Shown here: positions 1 to 5,503 of the stretch, in pieces
Numbering within the stretch: the first letter of the stretch is position 1
Layout of the letters: every line of letters begins with the position of its first letter
Assembly: GCA_964242035.1 (NCBI GenBank)
Contig: CAXTCL010000240.1
Location: 1-5,579 of the forward strand
From: BOG-908 sp964242035
GTDB taxonomy: Bacteria > Pseudomonadota > Alphaproteobacteria > Acetobacterales > Acetobacteraceae
Length of the DNA: 5,579 bases
Reading direction: 5' to 3'
Program-made: the position numbers and the translations under genes
The notes under the pieces: model-generated
Told to the model about the DNA's origin: nothing
The model's database searches: none
The model's input: only the letters and a program-made list of their open reading frames with translations

Positions 1-4
1 TCGA

Positions 5-34
5 GGCCCCAGCGGGGTTTGGGGCAGAGCCCCA
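5..34. other. Two adjacent GC stem-loops at the left edge
   Basis: CCCC (7-10) and GGGG (14-17) can pair across a 3-base loop. GGGGC (21-25) and GCCCC (29-33) form a perfect 5-bp stem with loop AGA, extended by a T20-A34 pair. The arms can also pair alternatively (7-10 with 21-24). No T-run follows on the plus strand, so this is not a standard intrinsic terminator. It may be the 3' end structure of something to the left of the window, or a small intergenic GC repeat. Function unknown. Confidence 0.4.
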
Positions 35-146
35 TGCTTACTGGCAGGTCAGGACGTTCGCCCATTGGTATAAGTGGCTGCATTCCGTGACTTTTTTCGA
101 TGTCAGGCCTTCGTTCGGCCGTTCGCGATCGCGCGTCGAAGGCAGC

Positions 147-332
147 CTACGTGCCGGCCAGAGGTTCGCTTCGAGACTTGCTGGTCATCACAGCCAGCCC
201 GTCTGGCCCACAGCGGCGCCAGACGTCTTGCCCAGAAGCGCCCTGAACGGCGACCAGCGTCCGGTAGCGCGTCATCGCACCCTCGATGTCGCGTATGGAC
301 TGGAAGGTGTCCGACTTGTCGAACGGCGTCAT
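147..332 (-). CDS. Possible small hypothetical protein (61 aa)
   Basis: I do not recognise this protein. It starts at ATG (330-332), the only start codon after an in-frame upstream TGA. A GAGG sequence five bases before the ATG is a plausible ribosome binding site. The composition is balanced, with acidic, aromatic and aliphatic residues (it begins MTPFDKSDTFQSIRDIEG). The ORFs that overlap it in other frames are Arg/Pro/Ala-rich in the way antisense shadows are. Third codon positions are mostly G or C, as expected here, though less strictly so near the 3' end. There is no signal peptide, membrane segment or known motif. It would be transcribed on the same strand as the hydrolase, away from it towards the left edge. 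It could be a real small gene, the remnant of a longer one, or a chance ORF. Rejecting it would leave 1-550 without a gene. Confidence 0.35.
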   Translation of the reverse strand: MTPFDKSDTFQSIRDIEGAMTRYRTLVAVQGASGQDVWRRCGPDGLAVMTSKSRSEPLAGT

Positions 333-550
333 CTGGCCCTCGCCTGCAGCGTGAGGCTTGCGCGACTCTCAACAACTCACCACCGGCCCTGAGCCTATTG
401 GCGACAATCGTCACCTTACGCCCTCCTTCTCTCGCGAAAGCGAACTATTTGATCACGTTTACGTATCGCCAGCAGGTTGAGATCCCCGCCCGCACCAAGC
501 CCACGCAGGCGCCAAACCTGCGGAACGAACCCGACTTGATGCAGGCGCCA

Positions 551-597
551 GGAACAGAAGTTTGTGGCCTTTGTTTCAAAAAAAGACTGCTTGCTTA
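551..597 (-). repeat. AT-rich intergenic repeat, copy 1 (degenerate)
   Basis: This is a diverged copy of the element described at 5534-5579. It keeps the order GGAA, CA, AAGTTT, GTGGCC, T-run, CAAAAAAA, GACTGCTTGC. The T-run is interrupted (TTTGTTT) and the stem base is partly lost. It begins nine bases past the stop codon of the minus-strand hydrolase, so it sits at that gene's 3' end. The strand given here treats the form with GCAAGCAGTCC at its 5' end as forward. Confidence 0.7.
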
Positions 598-606
598 CTC
601 GCTAGC

Positions 607-1428
607 TCAAGCCCGCAGGAACGCCAGCAAATCGTTATTCAACCGATCCCGCTCCGTGTACATCAGCGCATGCGGCGCCCCGCCATACACCTCCAGTTGC
701 GCATGCGGCACCAGCCTGGCCGTCTTCTCGGCTGACGCCGCCAGCGGCACCGTTACGTCCGCATCGCCATGCACGATCAGCGTCGGCACGCTCAGCTTTG
801 CCAGGTCGGCGCGGAAATCCGTCTCGGAGAACGCGCGCACGCAATCCACCGTGGCCTTCGGCGACGCCAGCAGCGCCATCTGCGACGCCCACTGCAGGAT
901 CTCGCTGCTGACCGAGAAGTTCAGCAGACCCGCACCGAAGAAAGCCTTGCCGAATGGCGCCAGGAAACCGGGCCGGTCCGTCTGCAAGCCGTCGACCATC
1001 TGGTCGAACACACTCCTATCGACACCATCCTCGTTGCCCGGCCCCTTCAGCAGATAGGGCGTCACCGCCGATACCAGCGCCACCCGCGCGATACGCGCCG
1101 GGCCATGCGTGCCCACGTAGCGCGCCACCTCGCCGCCGCCCATCGAGAAGCCCACCAATGTCACGCCGTTCAGGTCCAGCTTCTCGAGCAGCGTCGCCAG
1201 GTCACCGGCCAGCGTGTCGTAGTCGTAGCCCATCCAAGGCTGGCCCGAGCGGCCGAACCCGCGGCGGTCATAGGTGACGACGCGGTAGCCACTCTGCGCG
1301 AGGTGGACGGACTGGTACTCCCACATGTCCGCATCCAGCGGCCAGCCATGTATGAGTACCACGGGCGGGCCGCTGCCCCAGTCGTTGTAATGTATCGCCG
1401 TGCCGTCCTTGGCCTCGAAATAGGGCAT
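607..1428 (-). CDS. Alpha/beta hydrolase, non-heme chloroperoxidase type
   Basis: This is a 273-residue cytoplasmic alpha/beta-fold hydrolase, the usual length for cofactor-free chloroperoxidases/perhydrolases and related esterases. The oxyanion-hole strand LIHGWP (25-30) is followed by TYDRRGFGRSG (52-62). The nucleophile elbow GFSMG (93-97) puts the catalytic serine at 95. The acid is in HGDADVTVP (220-228), probably Asp224, and the base is His253 in GAPHA (250-254). The whole triad is present, so the enzyme should be active. Members hydrolyse esters or lactones, and many can form peracids and halogenate in vitro; the natural substrate cannot be read from sequence. There is no signal peptide. 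The start is ATG at 1426-1428, with an AGAGGAA stretch about ten bases upstream. The gene lies 174 bp downstream of the VOC gene on the same strand, with a repeat copy between, so co-transcription is possible but may be interrupted. Family confidence is high, substrate confidence low. Confidence 0.93.
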   Translation of the reverse strand: MPYFEAKDGTAIHYNDWGSGPPVVLIHGWPLDADMWEYQSVHLAQSGYRVVTYDRRGFGRSGQPWMGYDYDTLAGDLATLLEKLDLNGVTLVGFSMGGGEVARYVGTHGPARIARVALVSAVTPYLLKGPGNEDGVDRSVFDQMVDGLQTDRPGFLAPFGKAFFGAGLLNFSVSSEILQWASQMALLASPKATVDCVRAFSETDFRADLAKLSVPTLIVHGDADVTVPLAASAEKTARLVPHAQLEVYGGAPHALMYTERDRLNNDLLAFLRA

Positions 1429-1507
1429 GCCTTGCGTCTTCCTCTGTGATGCGCCCTGGCAAACGGCTTGGCGGCTGGGGCGGTTTCAGGAGGCCCGGCA
1501 AGGCAAG

Positions 1508-1553
1508 GCAAGCAGTCCTATTTTGAAAAAAGGACCAAAAAACTTTTGCTTCC
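1508..1553 (+). repeat. AT-rich intergenic repeat, copy 2 (GTCC/GGAC type)
   Basis: Reads GCAAGCAGTCC, T/A core, GAAAAAAGGACC, AAAAAACTTTTGCTTCC. The stem base GTCC/GGAC is intact. The core carries one T-to-A change. A small CGCC/GGCG stem-loop lies immediately beyond its right end (about 1563-1575). It sits between the VOC stop and the hydrolase start, 49 bases past the VOC stop codon. It could end the VOC transcript or stabilise its 3' end, and it also lies in the upstream region of the hydrolase. Confidence 0.88.
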
Positions 1554-1602
1554 CTCGCCTTCAGGGCGGCTTGTGCTTGCGGGCTGGTGGGCGCGCTTGC
1601 AC

Positions 1603-1989
1603 TTAGATCGGGTAGGCGGGGTCGTACTGCATCGCGCCTACGTGGTTGCCCTCCGTGTCCTGGAAAAAGGCCAGCTTGCCCACACCGTCGATCGTGAACG
1701 GCTGCGCGACGACGGTGCCGCCGGACCGCGTCACAAGCGCCAGCACGCGCTCCAGGTCGTCCACCCCGATCGTGCACTCGTAGCCGCGCATGCCCGATCC
1801 CTCGAGCGGTTCCCGCCGCTGCTGCAGCGCGCCCTGTACGCCGCGGTCGCCGGCAGGGCCGGTGCGTATGAGATAGAAATCCGGCGGCCCCCAGGGTTCG
1901 AAACGCCAGCCGAACACCGTCTCGTAAAACACCCGCGCGCGCTCCACCTGGTCCGCATGCACGGCGAAATGACGTATGTGGTTCGGCAC
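1603..1989 (-). CDS. VOC family (glyoxalase/bleomycin resistance-like) protein
   Basis: This is a 128-residue single VOC module with two beta-alpha-beta-beta-beta halves. The first half opens with IRHFAVHADQVERARVFYE (5-23) and VFGWRFEPW; the second runs from YECTIGVDDLE (70-80) to the typical FFQDTEGNHVGAMQ (108-121). These are hallmarks of small dimeric VOC proteins of the lactoylglutathione-lyase-related group, which bind metals or small ligands; the substrate is unknown. His7/His11, Glu71 and Gln121 are possible ligand positions, but this is a guess. The start is GTG at 1987-1989, chosen because a perfect AGGAGG lies six bases upstream and the protein then begins exactly at the family's first strand. 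The reading frame stays open for another 450 bases upstream, but that extension is Arg-rich and runs antisense to the AraC gene. The gene diverges from the AraC regulator, its probable controller. Confidence 0.92.
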   Translation of the reverse strand: MPNHIRHFAVHADQVERARVFYETVFGWRFEPWGPPDFYLIRTGPAGDRGVQGALQQRREPLEGSGMRGYECTIGVDDLERVLALVTRSGGTVVAQPFTIDGVGKLAFFQDTEGNHVGAMQYDPAYPI

Positions 1990-1995
1990 GTCGCC

Positions 1996-2001
1996 CCTCC
2001 T
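1996..2001 (-). promoter_or_regulatory. Ribosome binding site deciding the VOC GTG start
   Basis: A perfect AGGAGG (CCTCCT on the plus strand) lies six bases upstream of the GTG at 1989. It settles the start in a frame that is open much further upstream. Confidence 0.85.
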
Positions 2002-2016
2002 GTTCGTTGCTGCCCT

Positions 2017-2022
2017 ATCATA
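2017..2022 (-). promoter_or_regulatory. Candidate -10 box for the VOC gene
   Basis: TATGAT on the minus strand lies 27 bases upstream of the GTG, which would give a 5' leader of about 20 bases containing the AGGAGG. No good -35 match lies 16-18 bases further upstream, as expected if an activator is needed. The same bases read TATCAT on the plus strand (2016-2021), so the box could serve either direction. Confidence 0.4.
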
Positions 2023-2023
2023 C

Positions 2024-2035
2024 GGCTGGCCAGCC
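2024..2035. promoter_or_regulatory. 12-bp perfect palindrome, candidate operator
   Basis: GGCTGGCCAGCC is a perfect inverted repeat in the middle of the VOC-AraC divergent gap, one base upstream of the candidate VOC -10 box. Its position in the -35 region would suit a regulator binding site. AraC proteins more often use direct repeats, so another dimeric regulator or chance is possible. Confidence 0.35.
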
Positions 2036-2042
2036 TGGCGCG

Positions 2043-2052
2043 CTTGCGCAAG
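2043..2052. promoter_or_regulatory. 10-bp perfect palindrome before the AraC ATG
   Basis: CTTGCGCAAG is a perfect palindrome ending one base before the ATG at 2054. It may be a second operator half or an autoregulatory site, but at ten bases chance is a real alternative. Confidence 0.25.
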
Positions 2053-2053
2053 G

Positions 2054-2192
2054 ATGACGGACTTCATCGAGACCGCGACAGATCGAGACGCACCTACGCA
2101 CCCTGGGCGCCAGCTACGACCACGGCCACGAAATCGGCGGTCACGCCCATGACTGGGGACAGCTCGTCTATGCGGCGAGCGGCGCGATACAC
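2054..2192 (+). other. Out-of-frame N-terminal part of the AraC regulator gene
   Basis: Codons from 2082 to 2192, in frame with the downstream gene, encode a conserved-looking cupin start: HLRTLGASYDHGHEIGGHAH, then DWGQLVYAASGAIH. This matches the His-rich HxHxWGQL(V/L)YA signature of AraC regulators with an N-terminal cupin. In that frame a TGA lies at 2055-2057, and no ATG, GTG or TTG follows before 2193. The only good start, ATG at 2054, is in another frame. ATCGAGAC occurs at 2066-2073 and again at 2082-2089. Removing one repeat and its spacer (16 bp) joins MTDFIET directly to HLRTLGASY in frame. The gene is therefore probably frame-shifted here, by a 16-bp insertion or another small indel, or by a sequence error. 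Confidence 0.6.
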
Positions 2193-2840
2193 GTGATTGC
2201 TGCCGGCCAGGCCTGGCTGATCCCCCCGGCCCGCGCGGTGTGGCTCCCGCCGCGGACACCACACCGGCTGCGCGTGCGCGGACCCACCCGGTTGCGCACG
2301 CTCTACATTCCGCCGGCCCTCTGCGCCGGACTCGCCCCGCATCCGGGCGGCATCGTGGTCTCGGCGTTGCTGCGCGAACTGATCGGGGAGCTCGTGCGCA
2401 TCGGGCCCGTCGACCTAGCCGATCCCGCCCAACGCGCACTGGGCGACGCCACGCTCGTCCTGCTGGCCCAAGCCAGGCGCGCGCCGCTGGCCTTGCGCCT
2501 GCCCGCGGACCGCCGCGCGCTGCGTGTCGCCGAGGCGATACTGGCGCATCCCGGGCGCGGCGGGTCGCTCGACGCGCTCGCGTCGGCCTGCGGCGCCAGC
2601 CTGCGCACCATCCAGCGCAGGTTCCTCGTGGAGACTGGCCTGCCGCTCTCGGAATGGCGCCAGATGGCCCGGCTGATGGCGGCAGCCGCCCTCCTGCTGG
2701 AAGGCAGGAGCGTGACCGATGCCGCGCTAGAGGCGGGCTACGCCGGCGTGAGCGCCTTCATTCACGCGTTCCGCGGCAAGGTCGGGCAGACACCTTCGGC
2801 GTTCATGGGTGACTCAAGGAAGCAAGCAGTCCTTTTTTGA
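2193..2840 (+). CDS. AraC family transcriptional regulator, N-terminus uncertain
   Basis: As annotated from the first in-frame start (GTG), this is 215 residues. It contains the tail of an AraC-type cupin (VWLPPRTPHRLRVRG, 17-30, then LRTLYIP) and a complete C-terminal AraC DNA-binding domain with two helix-turn-helix units. The first is SLDALASACGASLRTIQRRF (125-144); the second runs from SVTDAALEAGYAGVSAF (173-189) to the family signature FRGKVGQTPSAF (193-204). It should act as a cytoplasmic regulator, probably of the divergent VOC gene. The GTG lacks a convincing ribosome binding site and would cut off the conserved cupin start encoded upstream, so the true gene probably began at 2054 and is now out of frame. 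If translated from the GTG, the product keeps DNA binding but lacks most of its sensor. The C-terminus is also odd: after TPSAFMGD, the last residues (RKQAVLF) and the TGA stop come from repeat copy 3. Confidence 0.82.
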   Translation: MIAAGQAWLIPPARAVWLPPRTPHRLRVRGPTRLRTLYIPPALCAGLAPHPGGIVVSALLRELIGELVRIGPVDLADPAQRALGDATLVLLAQARRAPLALRLPADRRALRVAEAILAHPGRGGSLDALASACGASLRTIQRRFLVETGLPLSEWRQMARLMAAAALLLEGRSVTDAALEAGYAGVSAFIHAFRGKVGQTPSAFMGDSRKQAVLF

Positions 2841-2866
2841 AAAAAACCCAAAAAAGTTTTGCTCCC
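2822..2866 (+). repeat. AT-rich intergenic repeat, copy 3 (overlaps AraC 3' end)
   Basis: Reads GCAAGCAGTCC, TTTTTTGAAAAAAA, CCC, AAAAAAGTTTTGCTCCC. The left stem base GTCC is intact but the right one is changed to ACCC, so the inner stem is weakened. The TGA at 2838-2840 inside its core is the stop codon of the AraC gene. A small GCATC/GATGC stem-loop follows (2870-2890). Confidence 0.85.
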
Positions 2867-2921
2867 CCGCATCTGCCGCAGCCGGATGCCTTCTGGAAAC
2901 ATCGAAGCGCTCTGACCAGCG

Positions 2922-2970
2922 GCAATGAAAATTTTTGCTTTTTTTGCAAAAGGCCTTGCCTGCTTTCCTG
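2922..2970 (-). repeat. AT-rich intergenic repeat, copy 4 (diverged, inverted)
   Basis: Reads GCAATGAAAATTTTTGC, a T-run, then GCAAAAGGCCTTGCCTGC and TTTCCTG. It aligns with copy 5 at 4411-4462 but has lost the CTTC/GAAG stem base. It is inverted relative to copy 3, with 55 bases between them, so the two make a paired unit like the one at the right edge of the window. It lies about 90 bases upstream of the GloVer gene. Confidence 0.75.
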
Positions 2971-3062
2971 ACCAATCCGCCCTTCCACCAGATGCCGCCC
3001 TTGTGACCCGGGCGTCTCCGCCCTGCTGTTAGACCGCCGCGTCATCGATCGAACGGAATCCT

Positions 3063-4313
3063 GTGAAACGCTCAACCTGCGGCGGATTTTATCCGGCTTT
3101 CTTCATGCTGGCAGTTTCGCCGGCGGCCATGGCCGCAGGGGTGGAAGTCACGCTACAGCCTGACCTGCCATCGCAACCTACGGGGTTGCAGTTTAACAAG
3201 GGTGCGTTCTACGGCGGCGCGGTGGTGGGCGTGAGCTCTTACGGCGCGGTGTATCAGCTGGTGCCGCCGTCAAAGACGAACCCGAACTGGTCCGTAAAGC
3301 TCCTCCACGTGTTCAACTACGAGGCAGACGGCGCCATTCCGCACGCGGCCGTCATCGCCGACAAGGCGGGCAACCTGTATGGAAGCACCTTCGCCAGCCA
3401 CGTGGGTAATGCAGTCGGCTACGGCACGCTGTTCAAGCTGGTGCCGTCATCCGGTTCGCAAACCAACTGGTCGCTGCAGACGATCTACGCGTTTCAGACC
3501 CCGGGTCAGCCGCAGGTGAAGCTGGCGATCGACCCCGCCGGAATCCTGTATCTGGCAGCCGGCGACAGCGTCCTTCAATTCACCCCGCCTGCCACCGGCA
3601 GCGGCGCCTACACCATGGCGGCGATCCCGATCCCGTCCGGCTGCCAGGCGGACAGCAGCGGCGTCGTCATCGATCGTTTCGGCAACCTGTACGGCGTGGG
3701 CAAGACGATCGCGACCTCGCCCCCGGCGTACGACATCATCTACCAGCTCACCCCGCCGGCCGCGGCGGGTGCGCAATGGACCGGCCAGGCGCTGCAAAGT
3801 TTCCCATCCGACGCGCATGTGGGCCAGCTCCGCCTCTCGCCCAAGGGGCAGCTGTTCAGCACCACCAGCCCGGTCGGCGCCGGTTGCGATGCCGGCAACT
3901 GCGCCGTGTTCGAGCTTGTGCAATCAGGCAAAAAGACGTGGACCGAACAGATCGTCCACAGCTTCGCGGGCGATCCTCTCGGCAGCCCGGCGAGCAATGT
4001 GGGTCCGGCGTACGCCGGGAACGACTACCAGCTTTCGTTCGCCGCGGGGGATGTGATCTACGGCGCGATCATCCCGAGCCAAAGCCAGATCGCCAACAGC
4101 ACGATCTACCGTCTGACGCCGCCCGCAAGCGGGCAGACAGCCTGGACGGAAACCGTGCTCTACACCTTCCAGGGAACCCCCAACGGTTTCTCCGCAGGAA
4201 CACCGCTATACATCCCGGGCAACGGCTCGGTTTATGGCACGGCTTATGGCGGCGCTCGCATCAACGGCAGCGTTTACCAGCAATCACTCGCCTTCAAGAT
4301 CACGCCTCCGTAG
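3063..4313 (+). CDS. Secreted GloVer-repeat (beta-propeller-like) protein
   Basis: This 416-residue protein has a Sec signal peptide: MKRS, a hydrophobic stretch (9-22), and a likely cut after AMA (22-24). The mature part consists of repeats of about 40 residues with the pattern GxLYG, variable loop, YGxxFKLxPP, W, Tx(L/I)YxF. This is the choice-of-anchor tandem repeat (GloVer) pattern. I count seven units, starting near residues 49, 103, 160, 207, 262, 330 and 388. The best is GNLYGSTF (103-110) with YGTLFKLVP (120-128). The third has lost most of the pattern. Seven units suggest a seven-bladed propeller, ending at FKITPP with no room for a C-terminal anchor. It is probably exported to the periplasm or beyond; the function is unknown. 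The start is GTG (3063), chosen because it gives the positively charged n-region; an ATG at 3105 would remove it. The ribosome binding site is weak. It appears to be a single-gene unit between repeat copies 4 and 5. Confidence 0.9.
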   Translation: MKRSTCGGFYPAFFMLAVSPAAMAAGVEVTLQPDLPSQPTGLQFNKGAFYGGAVVGVSSYGAVYQLVPPSKTNPNWSVKLLHVFNYEADGAIPHAAVIADKAGNLYGSTFASHVGNAVGYGTLFKLVPSSGSQTNWSLQTIYAFQTPGQPQVKLAIDPAGILYLAAGDSVLQFTPPATGSGAYTMAAIPIPSGCQADSSGVVIDRFGNLYGVGKTIATSPPAYDIIYQLTPPAAAGAQWTGQALQSFPSDAHVGQLRLSPKGQLFSTTSPVGAGCDAGNCAVFELVQSGKKTWTEQIVHSFAGDPLGSPASNVGPAYAGNDYQLSFAAGDVIYGAIIPSQSQIANSTIYRLTPPASGQTAWTETVLYTFQGTPNGFSAGTPLYIPGNGSVYGTAYGGARINGSVYQQSLAFKITPP

Positions 4314-4410
4314 ATGGCCAGGCAAGCGAGCCCCCGCCTGCGCCAAGGCCCGCCCAGGTTCTGCCAGCACGCGTATCCGCAGAACCAGCGCGCGCCTTCA
4401 CGCAGGCGGG

Positions 4411-4462
4411 GCAGCAAAAGTTTTTTGCTTCTTTTTTTCAAAAAAGAAGGCCTTGCTTCCTT
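4411..4462 (-). repeat. AT-rich intergenic repeat, copy 5 (CTTC/GAAG type)
   Basis: Reads GCAGCAAAAGTTTTTTG, CTTC, a seven-base T-run, C, AAAAAA, GAAG, GCCTTGCTTCC. The stem base CTTC/GAAG is perfect. A 5-bp GC stem-loop (CGCCT 4393-4397, AGGCG 4404-4408) lies just to its left. It is 97 bases past the GloVer stop codon and ends 30 bases before the ATG of the reductase gene. Confidence 0.9.
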
Positions 4463-4492
4463 ACTGAAGCAGGCCGGCCCTAAAACACGCCA

Positions 4493-5446
4493 ATGCCCAC
4501 CCCCACCAAGCAGCGCGTCTGCCTCCTTGGCGCCACCGGCACGATCGGCCGCGCCACACACCAAACGCTCCTCCAACGCGGCCACGACGTGGTCTGCCTG
4601 GCCCGCGCCAACCCCGCCCCCCACACCCGCATCGTCGATTTCACCGACCCCGCCGCCATCGCCCGGGACGGCCTGCGCGGCGAGCGCTTCGACGCAATCC
4701 TCTCCTGCATGGCCTCGCGCACCGGCGCCCCGGCCGACGCCTGGGCCGTGGACCACCAAGCCCACCTCAACGTGCTCGCGGCAGCGCAGCAAGCCGGCAT
4801 CCCCCATTTCGTCCTGCTCTCGGCCATCTGCGTGCAGAAGCCGCTGCTCGCCTTCCAGCACGCCAAACTCGCCTTCGAGGCGGAATTGCGCCGCTCCGGC
4901 CTGACCTACGCGATCGTCCGCCCCACCGCCTACTTCAAGTCGCTCTCCGGCCAGCTCGCCCGCTTGCAGCGCGGCCGCCCGTTCCTGCTCTTCGGCGACG
5001 GCCGGCTCACCGCCTGCAAGCCGATCAGCAACGCCGACCTCGCTGGTTTCCTCGCGGACTGCCTCACCGAGGCGGCCCTGTGGAACCGCGTGCTGCCGAT
5101 GGGCGGCCCGGGCCCTGCGATCACGCCGCGCGAGCAAGGCGAGGCGCTGTTCGCCCTGCTCGGCCGCCGCCCGCGTTTCCGCCAGGTCCCCGTAGCGCTG
5201 CTGGACGGCATCATCGCCACGCTCGGCGTGGCCGGCCGCGTAGCGCCGAAGCTGGCCGCGAAGGCCGAACTGGCGCGGATCGGGCGCTATTACGCGACGG
5301 AGTCGATGCTCGTGCTGGACCCAACAACCGGCGCCTACGATGCAGCGGCCACGCCTTCGACCGGCACCGAGACGCTGTTCGACCACTATCGCGCGTTGAT
5401 CGCCGGGCAGGCGGCACCCGAGCGGGGGGATCATGCGGTGTTTTGA
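4493..5446 (+). CDS. BciA/DVR-like NAD(P)-dependent reductase (divinyl chlorophyllide 8-vinyl-reductase family)
   Basis: This is a 317-residue extended short-chain dehydrogenase of the NmrA-like/atypical type. The N-terminal Rossmann motif GATGTIG (13-19) binds NAD(P)H. The stretches LLSAICVQKPLLAFQHAKL (108-126), FEAEL (128-132), YAIVRPTAYFKSL (139-151), FGDGRLTACKPIS (167-179), GGPGPAITPREQGE (204-217) and the terminal ERGDHAVF (310-317) match what I recall of plant DVR and bacterial BciA. Those enzymes reduce the 8-vinyl group of divinyl (proto)chlorophyllide with NADPH in (bacterio)chlorophyll synthesis. Length and motifs are complete. The lysine in FQHAK takes the place of the usual YxxxK lysine. 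No other pigment gene is in the window, so the host may be non-phototrophic and the substrate something else. The ATG at 4493 is the first start after an in-frame TAA (4481), but no clear ribosome binding site precedes it. Fold and family are sure; the reaction is only likely by similarity. Confidence 0.9.
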   Translation: MPTPTKQRVCLLGATGTIGRATHQTLLQRGHDVVCLARANPAPHTRIVDFTDPAAIARDGLRGERFDAILSCMASRTGAPADAWAVDHQAHLNVLAAAQQAGIPHFVLLSAICVQKPLLAFQHAKLAFEAELRRSGLTYAIVRPTAYFKSLSGQLARLQRGRPFLLFGDGRLTACKPISNADLAGFLADCLTEAALWNRVLPMGGPGPAITPREQGEALFALLGRRPRFRQVPVALLDGIIATLGVAGRVAPKLAAKAELARIGRYYATESMLVLDPTTGAYDAAATPSTGTETLFDHYRALIAGQAAPERGDHAVF

Positions 5447-5450
5447 AAGC

Positions 5451-5503
5451 AAGGAAGCAAGGCCTTCTTTTTTGAAAAAAAGAAGCAAAAAACTTTTCCT
5501 CCC
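5451..5503 (+). repeat. AT-rich intergenic repeat, copy 6 (CTTC/GAAG type), left arm of palindrome
   Basis: Reads AAGGAAGCAAGGC, CTTC, TTTTTTGAAAAAAA, GAAG, CAAAAAACTTTTCCTCCC. The inner stem base is perfect. It begins four bases past the stop codon of the reductase gene. It is the left arm of a larger palindrome with copy 7. Confidence 0.9.

Noticed and set aside
74..1057. Long plus-strand ORF of 327 codons
   Set aside because: It runs antisense through the 3' half of the hydrolase gene; its product is rich in Arg, Ser, Pro and Ala with no motif, typical of a shadow frame in GC-rich DNA.
1990..2439. N-terminal extension of the VOC reading frame
   Set aside because: Open frame but Arg/Ala/Gly-rich and antisense to the AraC gene. 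The AGGAGG and GTG at 1989 give exactly the family's start.
3001..3032. Promoter TTGTGA ... TGTTAG before the GloVer gene
   Set aside because: The spacing between the boxes is about 20 bases and the -10 match is poor; a GGGCG/CGCCC stem-loop lies between them. Not strong enough to annotate.
2803..3075. Minus-strand 90-codon ORF between AraC and the GloVer gene
   Set aside because: Mostly a translation of repeat copies 3 and 4 (QKKQKF, FFKKGLLASL); no protein-like character.
4314..4904. Plus-strand 196-codon ORF overlapping the reductase start
   Set aside because: Ser/Pro/Ala-rich shadow frame whose first part reads through repeat copy 5; the overlapping frame holds the real gene.
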